A DNA stretch of 5,324 bases from Alphaproteobacteria bacterium (GCA_030424705.1 JAUHWJ010000184.1:1-5324), one strand, 5' to 3'; shown: positions 1 to 5,324, numbered from the stretch's first letter. Numbers and translations: made by a program. The notes: a model not told the origin generated them from the letters alone.

Positions 1-2199
1 ACCGGCGGCGAGACAATCCTTCTCTCCGGCGGAGCCTATGGCGGGCTCAACCTCTTCGGCCGGACCTTCGAGACGCCGGTGACCATCGCCTCGGCGGATG
101 ACGACAACCCGGCCGTCTTCACCGGCACGATCACCCTGACGGCCGTGACCGGGCTCGTCATCGACGGCGTGGACGTCGACGGCGAAGTCCCGCTCAGCGG
201 CGCCGGGGCGCGGATCTCGGTCCGCGGGGGCGGAGACATCACGTTCACGGACATGAACATCTCGGGCACGATCCGCCCCGAGATCGAAGGCGTCGTGGAT
301 GAACTCGCCGGCTACCCGACCGAATTCGGCTTCCGGATCGACGGCGCCGCGAATGTCAGCCTCGACCGGCTCGAGATGACCGACTTCGCGAAGGCGATCA
401 GCATCGCGAACAGTCAGGACATCTCCCTGACCCGCTCCGAAATCCACCAGATCCGGAGCGACGGCGTCGCGATGTCGAGCTCCCGCGGCATTCTCATCGA
501 GGAAAACCACTTCCACGACTTCCACCCGCTCATCAAGCCGAAGGGCGCGGGGGACCATCCCGACTTCATCCAGTATTTCGGCGACCGGGGCGGGATCGGC
601 GTCCATGACGTCACGATCCGCGACAACGCCTTCATCCAGGGCGACGGCTATGCGGTGCAGGTGATCTTCGGCTGGTCCGGCGCCGCGAACCCTTCGCCCT
701 TCACGAATTTCGTCGTCTCGGGCAACTTCATCCAGAACAGCCAGCTCCACGGCATCACGCTCGGGGACGTGACCGGGGCGGAGATCACCGAGAATGTGCT
801 GATCCCGCGCACCTTCGTGATGGGAGAGCCGGGAGCGCAGCGGCCGCTGATCTCCGTCAGCGGCGGCGTCGTGACGGACGGGCTGCGCGACATCTACATC
901 GCGGACAACATCCTGACGCTGGGCTGGGATCCGGTCTTCAATCCGTCCAAGCTCGATGCGGCGGGGAACGAGGCGCGCGACGTGGTCTATGGCGACGTGA
1001 TCGTTCTCGAACAGCACCGCATTGTCGCGAACTACTGGTCTTCCATCGTCCTGCCGGACCGGCAGGACTTCGCGGACCATGCTAGCTGGGAGGAGGCGGC
1101 GATGGCCGTGCTCCGGGCCGAACTGCCCGAGGCCGTGGCGGGCCTGCTGCCGCCGTCGACGGAGGAGGATGCCGCTTCGGGCGTCGTCCACGTGGTCGGG
1201 GATGGCTGGACCCGGCTCGACTCCGTCGATTTCGCGGCGGGGGACGTGATCCTCCTCGACGAGACGGAGGCCATCGACTCGCTGGACGGGTTGTTGGCGC
1301 GCGCCGCCCTCTCCGGCGCGGAGGCGGTCGAAGGCGCCGATCTCCGCCTCGTGGAGGAGACGGCGGGCGGGTTGCGCGTGATCGACATCGATCTCGCGGG
1401 GATCGAGACGGCGGAGGGCTTCGCCTTCCTCCCCGCGCCCCGGGCGGTGACAGTCGCTCCGGGCGAGGCGGTGTCGCTTGCTTTCGCCGCGGACGAGGTT
1501 TCCGGGGCGGCGGCCGCGCATTCCGGCGCTTCGGCTTCGGTCGATGGCGCGGCGCTGACCTACGATGCGGAGGCCACGCCCGACCACAGGCTCGACCGGG
1601 TGGATTTCGCCGTGACGGACGGAGACGGCGCGATCGGCCTCGGCTCGGTCTTCGTCGCTGTGCGGGGCGCGGAGGCGGCCGTGCAGGAGGGCGGCGACGG
1701 GAACGACAAGCTCTACGGCGGCCGAGGCGCCGAGGCGCTGATCGGCGGCGGCGGGGCTGACGTTCTCTTCGCGCGAGGCGGGGATGACTGGCTCGAAGGG
1801 GGTGCGGGGAATGACCGCCTCACCGGCGGGGAAGGGTCCGACTTCCTGATCGGCGGCGGCGGAGCGGACAATTTCGTCTTCTACGGCGCCGATATCGCGG
1901 GCGGCGCCCGCGACGTGATCGTCGATCTCGACTTCGCGGAAGGGGACCGGCTCAACCTCGCGCATTTCGGGGCGGGAACCTTCGGCGAGGGCTACGCCTT
2001 CGGCCCGGCCGACGGCTCCGGCGCGGCGGCGCTGAACATGGCCCACTTCCTCGCCCTCGGGTCGGAGGCGGGTTTCTCGCTGGAGCGGATCGGCGAAGGC
2101 CACGCGCTGCTAACGGCGGGCGATGGCGCGGGGGCTATCGAGGTGCTCTTCGCCGGGGCCTCCGTCGCGGCCTTCGAGGCGGCCTGGCCGCTCGCCTGA
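1..2199 (+). CDS. Right-handed parallel beta-helix RTX calcium-binding protein (3' part, 5' end outside window)
   Basis: The frame is open from base 1, and the codons before the first GTG (79) already read as beta-helix sequence, so the true start is upstream. Numbering from base 1 gives 732 visible residues. Residues about 1-320 carry repeated short strands of parallel beta-helix type (for example GLVIDGVDVDG, VTIRDNAFIQGDG, IYIADNILTL). A polar motif GDHPDFIQYF lies at 184-193. Residues about 330-480 are an unassigned spacer, and about 482-557 resemble a cadherin/Ig-like beta domain. Residues 564-626 are seven RTX nonapeptides. They are followed by the serralysin-like block RDVIVDLDFAEGDRLNL (637-653) and an Ala/Gly-rich C-terminus. 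Known of the family: such proteins leave the cell by type I secretion with an uncleaved C-terminal signal and fold on binding extracellular calcium. A role in polysaccharide binding or cleavage (lyase or epimerase) is only inferred; I recognise no catalytic set. No ABC exporter gene is in view. Confidence 0.88.
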   Translation, partial: TGGETILLSGGAYGGLNLFGRTFETPVTIASADDDNPAVFTGTITLTAVTGLVIDGVDVDGEVPLSGAGARISVRGGGDITFTDMNISGTIRPEIEGVVDELAGYPTEFGFRIDGAANVSLDRLEMTDFAKAISIANSQDISLTRSEIHQIRSDGVAMSSSRGILIEENHFHDFHPLIKPKGAGDHPDFIQYFGDRGGIGVHDVTIRDNAFIQGDGYAVQVIFGWSGAANPSPFTNFVVSGNFIQNSQLHGITLGDVTGAEITENVLIPRTFVMGEPGAQRPLISVSGGVVTDGLRDIYIADNILTLGWDPVFNPSKLDAAGNEARDVVYGDVIVLEQHRIVANYWSSIVLPDRQDFADHASWEEAAMAVLRAELPEAVAGLLPPSTEEDAASGVVHVVGDGWTRLDSVDFAAGDVILLDETEAIDSLDGLLARAALSGAEAVEGADLRLVEETAGGLRVIDIDLAGIETAEGFAFLPAPRAVTVAPGEAVSLAFAADEVSGAAAAHSGASASVDGAALTYDAEATPDHRLDRVDFAVTDGDGAIGLGSVFVAVRGAEAAVQEGGDGNDKLYGGRGAEALIGGGGADVLFARGGDDWLEGGAGNDRLTGGEGSDFLIGGGGADNFVFYGADIAGGARDVIVDLDFAEGDRLNLAHFGAGTFGEGYAFGPADGSGAAALNMAHFLALGSEAGFSLERIGEGHALLTAGDGAGAIEVLFAGASVAAFEAAWPLA
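1690..1878 (+). repeat. Seven tandem RTX nonapeptide repeats (GGxGxDxLx)
   Basis: Seven consecutive 27-bp units encode nonapeptides at residues 564-626 of the partial protein: GGDGNDKLY, GGRGAEALI, GGGGADVLF, ARGGDDWLE, GGAGNDRLT, GGEGSDFLI and GGGGADNFV. Most keep the G-G-x-G-x-D pattern, whose Asp and backbone groups bind calcium in the parallel beta-roll. The second unit has Glu for the Asp, and the fourth begins with Ala-Arg instead of Gly-Gly. The last unit runs into the F-V-F-Y segment that typically closes an RTX block. Confidence 0.9.
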
Positions 2200-2220
2200 T
2201 CCGCACCGCCGGGCATGCAG

Positions 2221-2254
2221 GCCGCCGCTCCCTCATGGGGGCGGCGGCTTCGTT
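2221..2254 (+). terminator. Rho-independent terminator of the beta-helix RTX gene
   Basis: A 12-bp stem (2221-2232 with 2237-2248, all Watson-Crick except one T-G wobble) closes a TCAT loop and is followed by TTCGTTT. It begins 21 bases after the plus-strand stop. The T-rich side lies in the plus direction, so it should end the plus-strand transcript. The same stem abuts the minus-strand xrtE stop at 2255-2257 and may limit read-through from that side, but it has no T tract in that direction. Confidence 0.75.
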
Positions 2255-3928
2255 TCAGATGAGGCTCCACTTTCCGGCGGCGAGGGCGAAGCCTGCGATC
2301 ACCGCATTCGCCGCGGCATGGCACCAGATCGCGTCGGCGATGCGCCCGCGGCGGAGCGCGAAGCCCGCAAAGACGAGGCCGGCGAGCCCCGCGGCGATCC
2401 AGCGGTCATGCAAGGCGGCGAAGAGCGCCGTGCTCACCCCCACCGCGAGGAGCAGGCCCGCGACCGGGCCGAGGCGGGCGGAGAGGTTCAACCGCTCCTG
2501 CAGGTAGCTGCGGAAGAGCAGCTCCTCCACCACCGGCACCAGCAGCGACGTGCCGATGACGCGGCAGACGGCCCAGATCGCGAAGGCCCAGAGCGGCAGC
2601 GCCGCGAGCGCGGCGGCGAGCGGATCGTCCGCCGCAGGCTCGGGCGCCGTCGCCACCCAGGCGAGGCCGATCAGAACGCCGGCCCCGGCCGCGAGCGGGT
2701 CGATCCGCCAGTCGAGCCGCGCCAGCAGCCGCCAGAAGAAAAGCAGCGCCGCGAGGGTGACAACGAAGCGGAGCGGATAGGCCTCACCCGGAATCTCGAA
2801 GAAGGTGGAGGCCAGCAGCGCCGTCGCCATGAAGGCGATGAAGGGGATGAGCCGCGCGGCGTTCCAGTCCTCCGCCAGCGGCGGAAGCGGCGCCGCCGCG
2901 GGGCGCGCGACGGCCGCGCCGCGATCCTTGCGGAAGAACGGCGTCGCATGGGCGGCGGCGGCGAGGCTGAGCGAGAGGAGCGTGAACATCAGCCAGCCTG
3001 CATGGCTGTGAAAGCCCTCGATCGCCAGCGTCGGCGAGACATGGGCGCCGAGGAGGACGAGGCCAGCGATCCGCACCACGTTCAGCACCCAGCTGAGAAG
3101 AATCCCGATCGGCAGCAGCAGCAGCACATGCGGAAAGCGAAGGTCGCGCCGGAACATCGCGATGTAGAGCGCGGTGAAGCCGGAAATCAGCGCGAAGCCC
3201 TCGATCCCCGAACATTGCGGCCCGACGCGGACGCCGAACTCCCCGAGTTTCAGCGCCACGTTCTCCGGAATGGTGATGGCGTCCGGCTCGAACACCTGAA
3301 GGAGCGCCGCGGAGGCGCGGAAGGTCATCTCCGCGAGCGGGCTCCATTTCCAGAACTGCTGCGCGAAGGCCGCCAGATCCGGCGCCGCAATCGCGACGGG
3401 AATCGCTAGGAAGAGAGGCGTTCCGCCAAGGCGGGCGAGCCCCGCCCATGTCGCCGCCGGCGCGAGGGCGAGCGCGGCGCCGGCCGAGGCGGCCGCAGCG
3501 CCCGAGAGCCAGAGGACGACGGCGGCGGCGAAGGTTCCGCCGCCGCTCGCATCGGAGAGGAAGAACCACGGCGACATCAGCAGCGCGAAGCCGGCGAGGT
3601 TCAGCCCGAGCCAGCGAAGCGCGCCGCCCCGCGGCCCCTCAGCGAGAAGCGCGAGCGCCGCCCGCCGGTGCGGCAGCAGCACGAGCGCGAGCGCCGCGAA
3701 AAGCGTGAAGGCGCGGGCCGGCGCCAGAGAGAGGAAGCCGCAGAAGGCCTTCGGCGCCCGATCCTCGCAGACGAATTCGAAATTGTTGATGTAGAGCAGG
3801 GAGATCAGCGCCAGCTCGACGGCGACGAGCGCCCCTGTCAGCAGCGCCGGCGCCCAGCTCCGCGCGGCCCCGCCCGCGCTTCTGTTTTCCGAGGTGGTCA
3901 TGTCGGTCATGGCGCGCCCCACAAACAC
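2255..3928 (-). CDS. xrtE: Exosortase E / CPBP-type intramembrane protease fusion (VPEID-CTERM system)
   Basis: The product is a 557-residue inner-membrane protein with many hydrophobic helices. The exosortase half (about 30-330) has the invariant residues of the exosortase/archaeosortase superfamily: Cys239 in GPQCSGIEG, Arg286 in LNVVRIAGL, and the His of FHSHAGW (His307, or His309). The C-terminal half (about 360-550) is a CPBP/CAAX-type protease: EExxxR at Glu468, Glu469 and Arg473, then His507, then HxxxN at His537/Asn541. This fusion defines exosortase E/protease, which co-occurs with VPEID-CTERM proteins, and one is encoded directly upstream. Expected role: cleave exported VPEID-CTERM protein near the motif and possibly join it to an unknown acceptor. 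The protease half may process the remnant, which is inference. Start: GTG at 3928 has AAGGGG five bases upstream; in-frame ATGs at 3910 and 3901 are alternatives with poorer ribosome binding sites. It converges with the RTX gene. Confidence 0.93.
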   Translation of the reverse strand: MFVGRAMTDMTTSENRSAGGAARSWAPALLTGALVAVELALISLLYINNFEFVCEDRAPKAFCGFLSLAPARAFTLFAALALVLLPHRRAALALLAEGPRGGALRWLGLNLAGFALLMSPWFFLSDASGGGTFAAAVVLWLSGAAAASAGAALALAPAATWAGLARLGGTPLFLAIPVAIAAPDLAAFAQQFWKWSPLAEMTFRASAALLQVFEPDAITIPENVALKLGEFGVRVGPQCSGIEGFALISGFTALYIAMFRRDLRFPHVLLLLPIGILLSWVLNVVRIAGLVLLGAHVSPTLAIEGFHSHAGWLMFTLLSLSLAAAAHATPFFRKDRGAAVARPAAAPLPPLAEDWNAARLIPFIAFMATALLASTFFEIPGEAYPLRFVVTLAALLFFWRLLARLDWRIDPLAAGAGVLIGLAWVATAPEPAADDPLAAALAALPLWAFAIWAVCRVIGTSLLVPVVEELLFRSYLQERLNLSARLGPVAGLLLAVGVSTALFAALHDRWIAAGLAGLVFAGFALRRGRIADAIWCHAAANAVIAGFALAAGKWSLI

Positions 3929-3932
3929 GAAA

Positions 3933-3948
3933 ACCCCTTCTCAGGGGT
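3933..3948 (-). promoter_or_regulatory. Small hairpin covering the xrtE ribosome binding site
   Basis: On the minus strand ACCCC (3948-3944) pairs with GGGGT (3937-3933) around a six-base loop. The GGGG arm is part of AAGGGG, the only Shine-Dalgarno-like run near the GTG start at 3928. If that start is used, the hairpin could lower xrtE translation. The stem is only 5 bp and is followed by a few T residues, so it could equally be a weak attenuator or chance. Confidence 0.3.
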
Positions 3949-3989
3949 GAAGAGGCCCGTCGCGTCCCGCGCGGGGCTAAGGGAAGGGT

Positions 3990-4013
3990 CGGCGGCGGGT
4001 CGCCCCGCCGCCG
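3990..4013 (-). terminator. Perfect 10-bp hairpin between VPEID-CTERM gene and xrtE (attenuator or 3' stabiliser)
   Basis: CGGCGGCGGG (minus strand 4013-4004) pairs perfectly with CCCGCCGCCG (3999-3990) around a GCGA loop, which is a GNRA tetraloop. It begins ten bases after the VPEID-CTERM stop. The sequence that follows is pyrimidine-rich (ACCCTTCCCTT) but lacks a true T tract, so partial termination or protection of the upstream message from 3' exonucleases is more likely than full termination. Either would favour substrate over exosortase in a shared transcript. Confidence 0.5.
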
Positions 4014-4023
4014 GAACCGAGGC

Positions 4024-4182
4024 TCAGCGCTTCGTGCGCTCGCGCACGAGGGCGACAACGCCGCCGACGACCGCGAGAGCGGCCGCGCCGGCGAGCGCGT
4101 CGATCTCGGGAACGTCGTTGAACGGGCCCGCGACGGCGGCGACAGGCGCGAGGATGGCGGCGAGCGCGATCACGATCTTCAT
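4024..4182 (-). CDS. VPEID-CTERM sorting-domain protein (52 aa), substrate of exosortase E
   Basis: This small gene starts at ATG (4182) and stops with TGA (4026-4024). Residues 1-18 form a Sec-type signal peptide (basic Lys2, hydrophobic core, Ala-Val-Ala before Gly19). Residues 24-28 are exactly VPEID. Residues about 29-46 are an Ala/Val/Gly-rich membrane segment, and the chain ends in the basic tail RERTKR. Motif, hydrophobic helix and basic end is the tripartite architecture of exosortase recognition signals, and VPEID-CTERM proteins pair with exosortase E, encoded 95 bases downstream on the same strand. Only five residues (GPFND) lie between the predicted signal cleavage site and the motif, so the protein is nearly all sorting signal. 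Known of the system: cleavage is expected at or near the motif; the product's function is not established. The ribosome binding site AGGA is eight bases upstream of the ATG. Confidence 0.92.
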   Translation of the reverse strand: MKIVIALAAILAPVAAVAGPFNDVPEIDALAGAAALAVVGGVVALVRERTKR

Positions 4183-4190
4183 GTCTTCAG

Positions 4191-4194
4191 TCCT
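4191..4194 (-). promoter_or_regulatory. Ribosome binding site of the VPEID-CTERM gene
   Basis: The minus strand reads AAAGGACTGAAGACATG. AGGA is separated from the ATG at 4182 by eight bases. This supports translation of the short frame from that ATG and is a better match than any site near xrtE. Confidence 0.65.
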
Positions 4195-4210
4195 TTCATT
4201 GCCCCGATCG

Positions 4211-4226
4211 ATCAGATCGATCTGAT
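4211..4226 (-). promoter_or_regulatory. Perfect 16-bp palindrome, candidate operator upstream of the VPEID-CTERM gene
   Basis: ATCAGATCGATCTGAT equals its own reverse complement over all 16 bases. It lies 29 bases upstream of the VPEID-CTERM start and overlaps one end of a -10-like box. The surrounding 17 bases (4206-4222) are two copies of GATCGATC separated by one A, giving four GATC sites. Its AT content stands out against the GC-rich surroundings. The position suits a repressor dimer or other regulator; a 5' UTR hairpin is an alternative. Confidence 0.5.
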
Positions 4227-4230
4227 TTTA
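4225..4230 (-). promoter_or_regulatory. Possible -10 element for the VPEID-CTERM/xrtE transcript
   Basis: The minus strand reads TAAAAT, five of six matches to TATAAT, in one of the few AT-rich spots of the window and 42 bases upstream of the VPEID-CTERM start codon. No convincing -35 hexamer lies 16-18 bases further upstream (that position reads GGGCGC), so an activator or alternative sigma factor might be needed, or the match may be chance. Confidence 0.35.
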
Positions 4231-4281
4231 CACCGTTTCGAGCGAAAGCGCCCGATTCTTCGGAGGTCTCCCCCCAGGTCA

Positions 4282-4301
4282 CGGCCCCTGCTCCGGGGCC
4301 G
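4282..4301. other. GC-rich inverted repeat in the gap between the thioester-domain gene and the VPEID-CTERM gene
   Basis: CGGCCCC (4282-4288) pairs perfectly with GGGGCCG (4295-4301) around a six-base loop. On the minus strand no T tract follows. On the plus strand GCGTTTCG follows, but no plus-strand gene ends here. With the hairpin at 4313-4336 it may jointly block transcripts leaving the upstream minus-strand gene. Confidence 0.35.
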
Positions 4302-4312
4302 CGTTTCGTAGG

Positions 4313-4336
4313 GGCCCGCCGGCGAACCGCCGGGCC
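4313..4336 (-). terminator. Hairpin just downstream of the thioester-domain gene, possible terminator
   Basis: A 10-bp stem with one mismatch (4313-4322 with 4327-4336) and a four-base loop lies eight bases beyond the stop codon of the minus-strand gene. The following minus-strand bases (CCCCTACGAAACG) are not T-rich, so it is an imperfect intrinsic terminator. It could act with Rho or as a 3' stabiliser. Confidence 0.4.
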
Positions 4337-4344
4337 TCTCAGCC

Positions 4345-5324
4345 TCAGCAGAGGCAATCCAGCTCGGAGAACTGGACGCCGATGAGGAAGGGCTGCAGCG
4401 GGGTCGACGGGTTCGGGTCGATCGGGTCGAGAAGAAGGCCGACGATGTCGCCCTGCCCCGCCTCGAAGCCCTCGCCGAACGCGAGCGCGTCATTGTAGAT
4501 CGCGAAGGCGTCCGCCGTTTGCCCCTGCCCAAAGGTCGGGTTGTTGCGAACCTGGCCGTTCGCGCCGTCCGTCAGCAGCCAGATGGCGCCCTGGATCTCC
4601 GCATCGTTCACGCCATCGGTGAAGTTGAAGCGATCCGCATCCGCCCCGTCGAAATCGAGGTTGAGGATGTAGTTGACCATGTCGAGATTGGCCGCGGCGC
4701 TCTGGAAGTTCGCGCCGCCGCGGGAGCCGCTGAGCGCGGCGATCACCGCCGGGTCGGAGCCATCCGCAAGCAGGACGTTGACGTCCGTTATGGGCCCCGT
4801 GATGATCGGCGTCACGGAGTTCGTGCCGTTCACTTCCAGGAAGGCGGAGAGACAGTAGGCGTCCTCGACGAACAGCCCGTCGAAGCGGGCGTCGCCGCCG
4901 GAAAGCAGAATGTCGTAGGCCTGGCCGGTCCGCGGATTGAGATAGCCGTCCGTGATCTGCACCGAAAGCGCCCCGGCCGGGTCGAAGGCCGGCAGCGATT
5001 CGCCGATATCCTCCAGCGTCTCCGCCGAGCCGCAGACCTCCACCGAGACGTTCGCAACCGCCGAGTCGATCCCGTCGGAGACGGTGTAGGTGAAGCCGAC
5101 CGTGAGGGACTCGCCGATCTCGAGGTCGATCAGCTCCTGCGAGCCGAGCCCGTCGAACACCAGCTCGCCGTTCACGAGGCTCACGACCACGCCGTTGGCG
5201 AGCGTCACCTGCCCGTTCGCGTCGAAGGCCTGGCCGTCCACCGCAACGATGCTCAGCGGATCGCTGTCGGCGTCCGTATCGTTGGCGAGCACGTCGAGCG
5301 TCAGGATCTCGTTGGCGCAGATCT
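4345..5324 (-). CDS. Surface protein with VCBS/cadherin-like repeat and Cys-Gln thioester-like domain (3' part, 5' end outside window)
   Basis: The frame is open through the window edge. The first in-frame GTG (5292) lies inside the conserved DVLANDTDADSDPL run of a VCBS/cadherin-like repeat, so it is not the start. Counting from that GTG, residues 1-86 form the repeat (ending FTYTVSDGID...VSVEV). Residues about 115-290 form a domain with AYCLSAF (Cys147), then MVNYILN (205-211), then IQGAIWLLTDG (Gln234). Cys, later Y-I-L, then Q-x-A-I-W is the layout of thioester adhesin domains (TQxA/TED family), in which Cys and Gln sidechains form an internal thioester. By analogy it could bind covalently to a surface ligand, which is inference. 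The chain ends in LDCLC with no RTX repeats, transmembrane helix or sorting signal, so the export route is not visible here. VCBS-type proteins usually use type I secretion. It reads in the same direction as the VPEID-CTERM gene, with a 162-base gap. Confidence 0.85.
   Translation of the reverse strand, partial: ICANEILTLDVLANDTDADSDPLSIVAVDGQAFDANGQVTLANGVVVSLVNGELVFDGLGSQELIDLEIGESLTVGFTYTVSDGIDSAVANVSVEVCGSAETLEDIGESLPAFDPAGALSVQITDGYLNPRTGQAYDILLSGGDARFDGLFVEDAYCLSAFLEVNGTNSVTPIITGPITDVNVLLADGSDPAVIAALSGSRGGANFQSAAANLDMVNYILNLDFDGADADRFNFTDGVNDAEIQGAIWLLTDGANGQVRNNPTFGQGQTADAFAIYNDALAFGEGFEAGQGDIVGLLLDPIDPNPSTPLQPFLIGVQFSELDCLC

Noticed and set aside
79..81. GTG as start of the beta-helix gene
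   Set aside because: The frame is open from base 1 and the 26 upstream codons are in-register beta-helix sequence. The gene continues off the left edge.
2123..3409. Long plus-strand open frame (428 codons) antisense to xrtE
   Set aside because: Its translation is Arg/Glu/Gly/Gln-rich low-complexity sequence typical of the complement of a GC-rich gene, with no domain. The minus strand encodes a clear exosortase/protease with all key residues.
2784..3569. Minus-strand open frame of 261 codons overlapping xrtE in another frame
   Set aside because: Arg-rich, no hydrophobic helices or motifs. It is a shadow of the xrtE frame.
2590..3720. Dense GCC/CGC-type short repeats that could look like a repeat array
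   Set aside because: They are codon-level repetition of Ala, Gly and Leu in a membrane protein of a GC-rich genome. No fixed unit length or spacing, so neither CRISPR nor tandem repeat.
3668..4225. Plus-strand open frame of 185 codons across the xrtE start and the VPEID-CTERM gene
   Set aside because: Low-complexity Arg/Ala/Thr translation, antisense to two well-supported genes, with no ribosome binding site noticed.
4254..4258. GATTC, a GANTC (CcrM) methylation site upstream of the VPEID-CTERM gene
   Set aside because: A single five-base match is expected often by chance and nothing else indicates cell-cycle control.
4345..4420. Exosortase sorting signal at the C-terminus of the thioester/VCBS protein
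   Set aside because: There is no VPEID/PEP-like motif followed by a hydrophobic helix and basic tail; the chain ends in a short polar segment with two cysteines.
5290..5292. GTG as start of the thioester/VCBS gene
   Set aside because: It is the Val of the conserved DVLANDTD segment. The upstream in-frame codons (ANEILTLD) continue the same repeat to the window edge.

Overview
The window is uniformly high-GC DNA with strong G/C third-position bias. The gene families point to an alphaproteobacterium, most likely Rhodobacterales: type-I-secreted RTX and VCBS-like surface proteins, plus an exosortase E/VPEID-CTERM pair that is known mainly from that order. This taxonomic call is an inference from families and composition.

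Layout. (1) 1-2199, plus strand: the 3' part of a gene for a secreted right-handed parallel beta-helix protein, ending in seven RTX calcium-binding nonapeptides and a serralysin-type C-terminal region. Its start lies left of the window. A strong GC hairpin with a T-rich tail (2221-2254) separates it from the convergent gene. (2) 2255-3928, minus strand: a polytopic membrane protein that fuses an exosortase (Cys239, Arg286, His307/309) to a CPBP/CAAX-type protease domain (EExxxR, His507, HxxxN). This is exosortase E/protease, xrtE. (3) 4024-4182, minus strand: a 52-codon gene just upstream of xrtE encoding a signal peptide, the VPEID motif, a hydrophobic segment and a basic tail. It is the VPEID-CTERM substrate of that exosortase. 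(4) 4345-5324, minus strand: the 3' part of a gene for a surface protein with a cadherin/VCBS-like repeat followed by a domain resembling the Cys-Gln thioester adhesin domains (Cys147 and a Gln-Gly-Ala-Ile-Trp motif, counted from the GTG at 5292). Its start lies right of the window.

How the parts fit. Substrate and sorting enzyme (genes 3 and 2) read in the same direction, with the substrate first. About 95 bp separates them, holding a perfect 10-bp hairpin, which could make substrate more abundant than enzyme. Upstream of the substrate gene there is a good ribosome binding site, a -10-like box and a perfect 16-bp palindrome in operator position. The two flanking genes both encode predicted exported surface proteins, so the segment looks like a small cell-surface module. 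The least ordinary items are the tiny substrate with almost nothing outside its sorting signal, the thioester-like domain in a Gram-negative protein next to an exosortase, and the palindrome.

No tRNA, rRNA, CRISPR array, transposase or insertion-sequence end was seen. No gene-free stretch exceeds about 165 bases.
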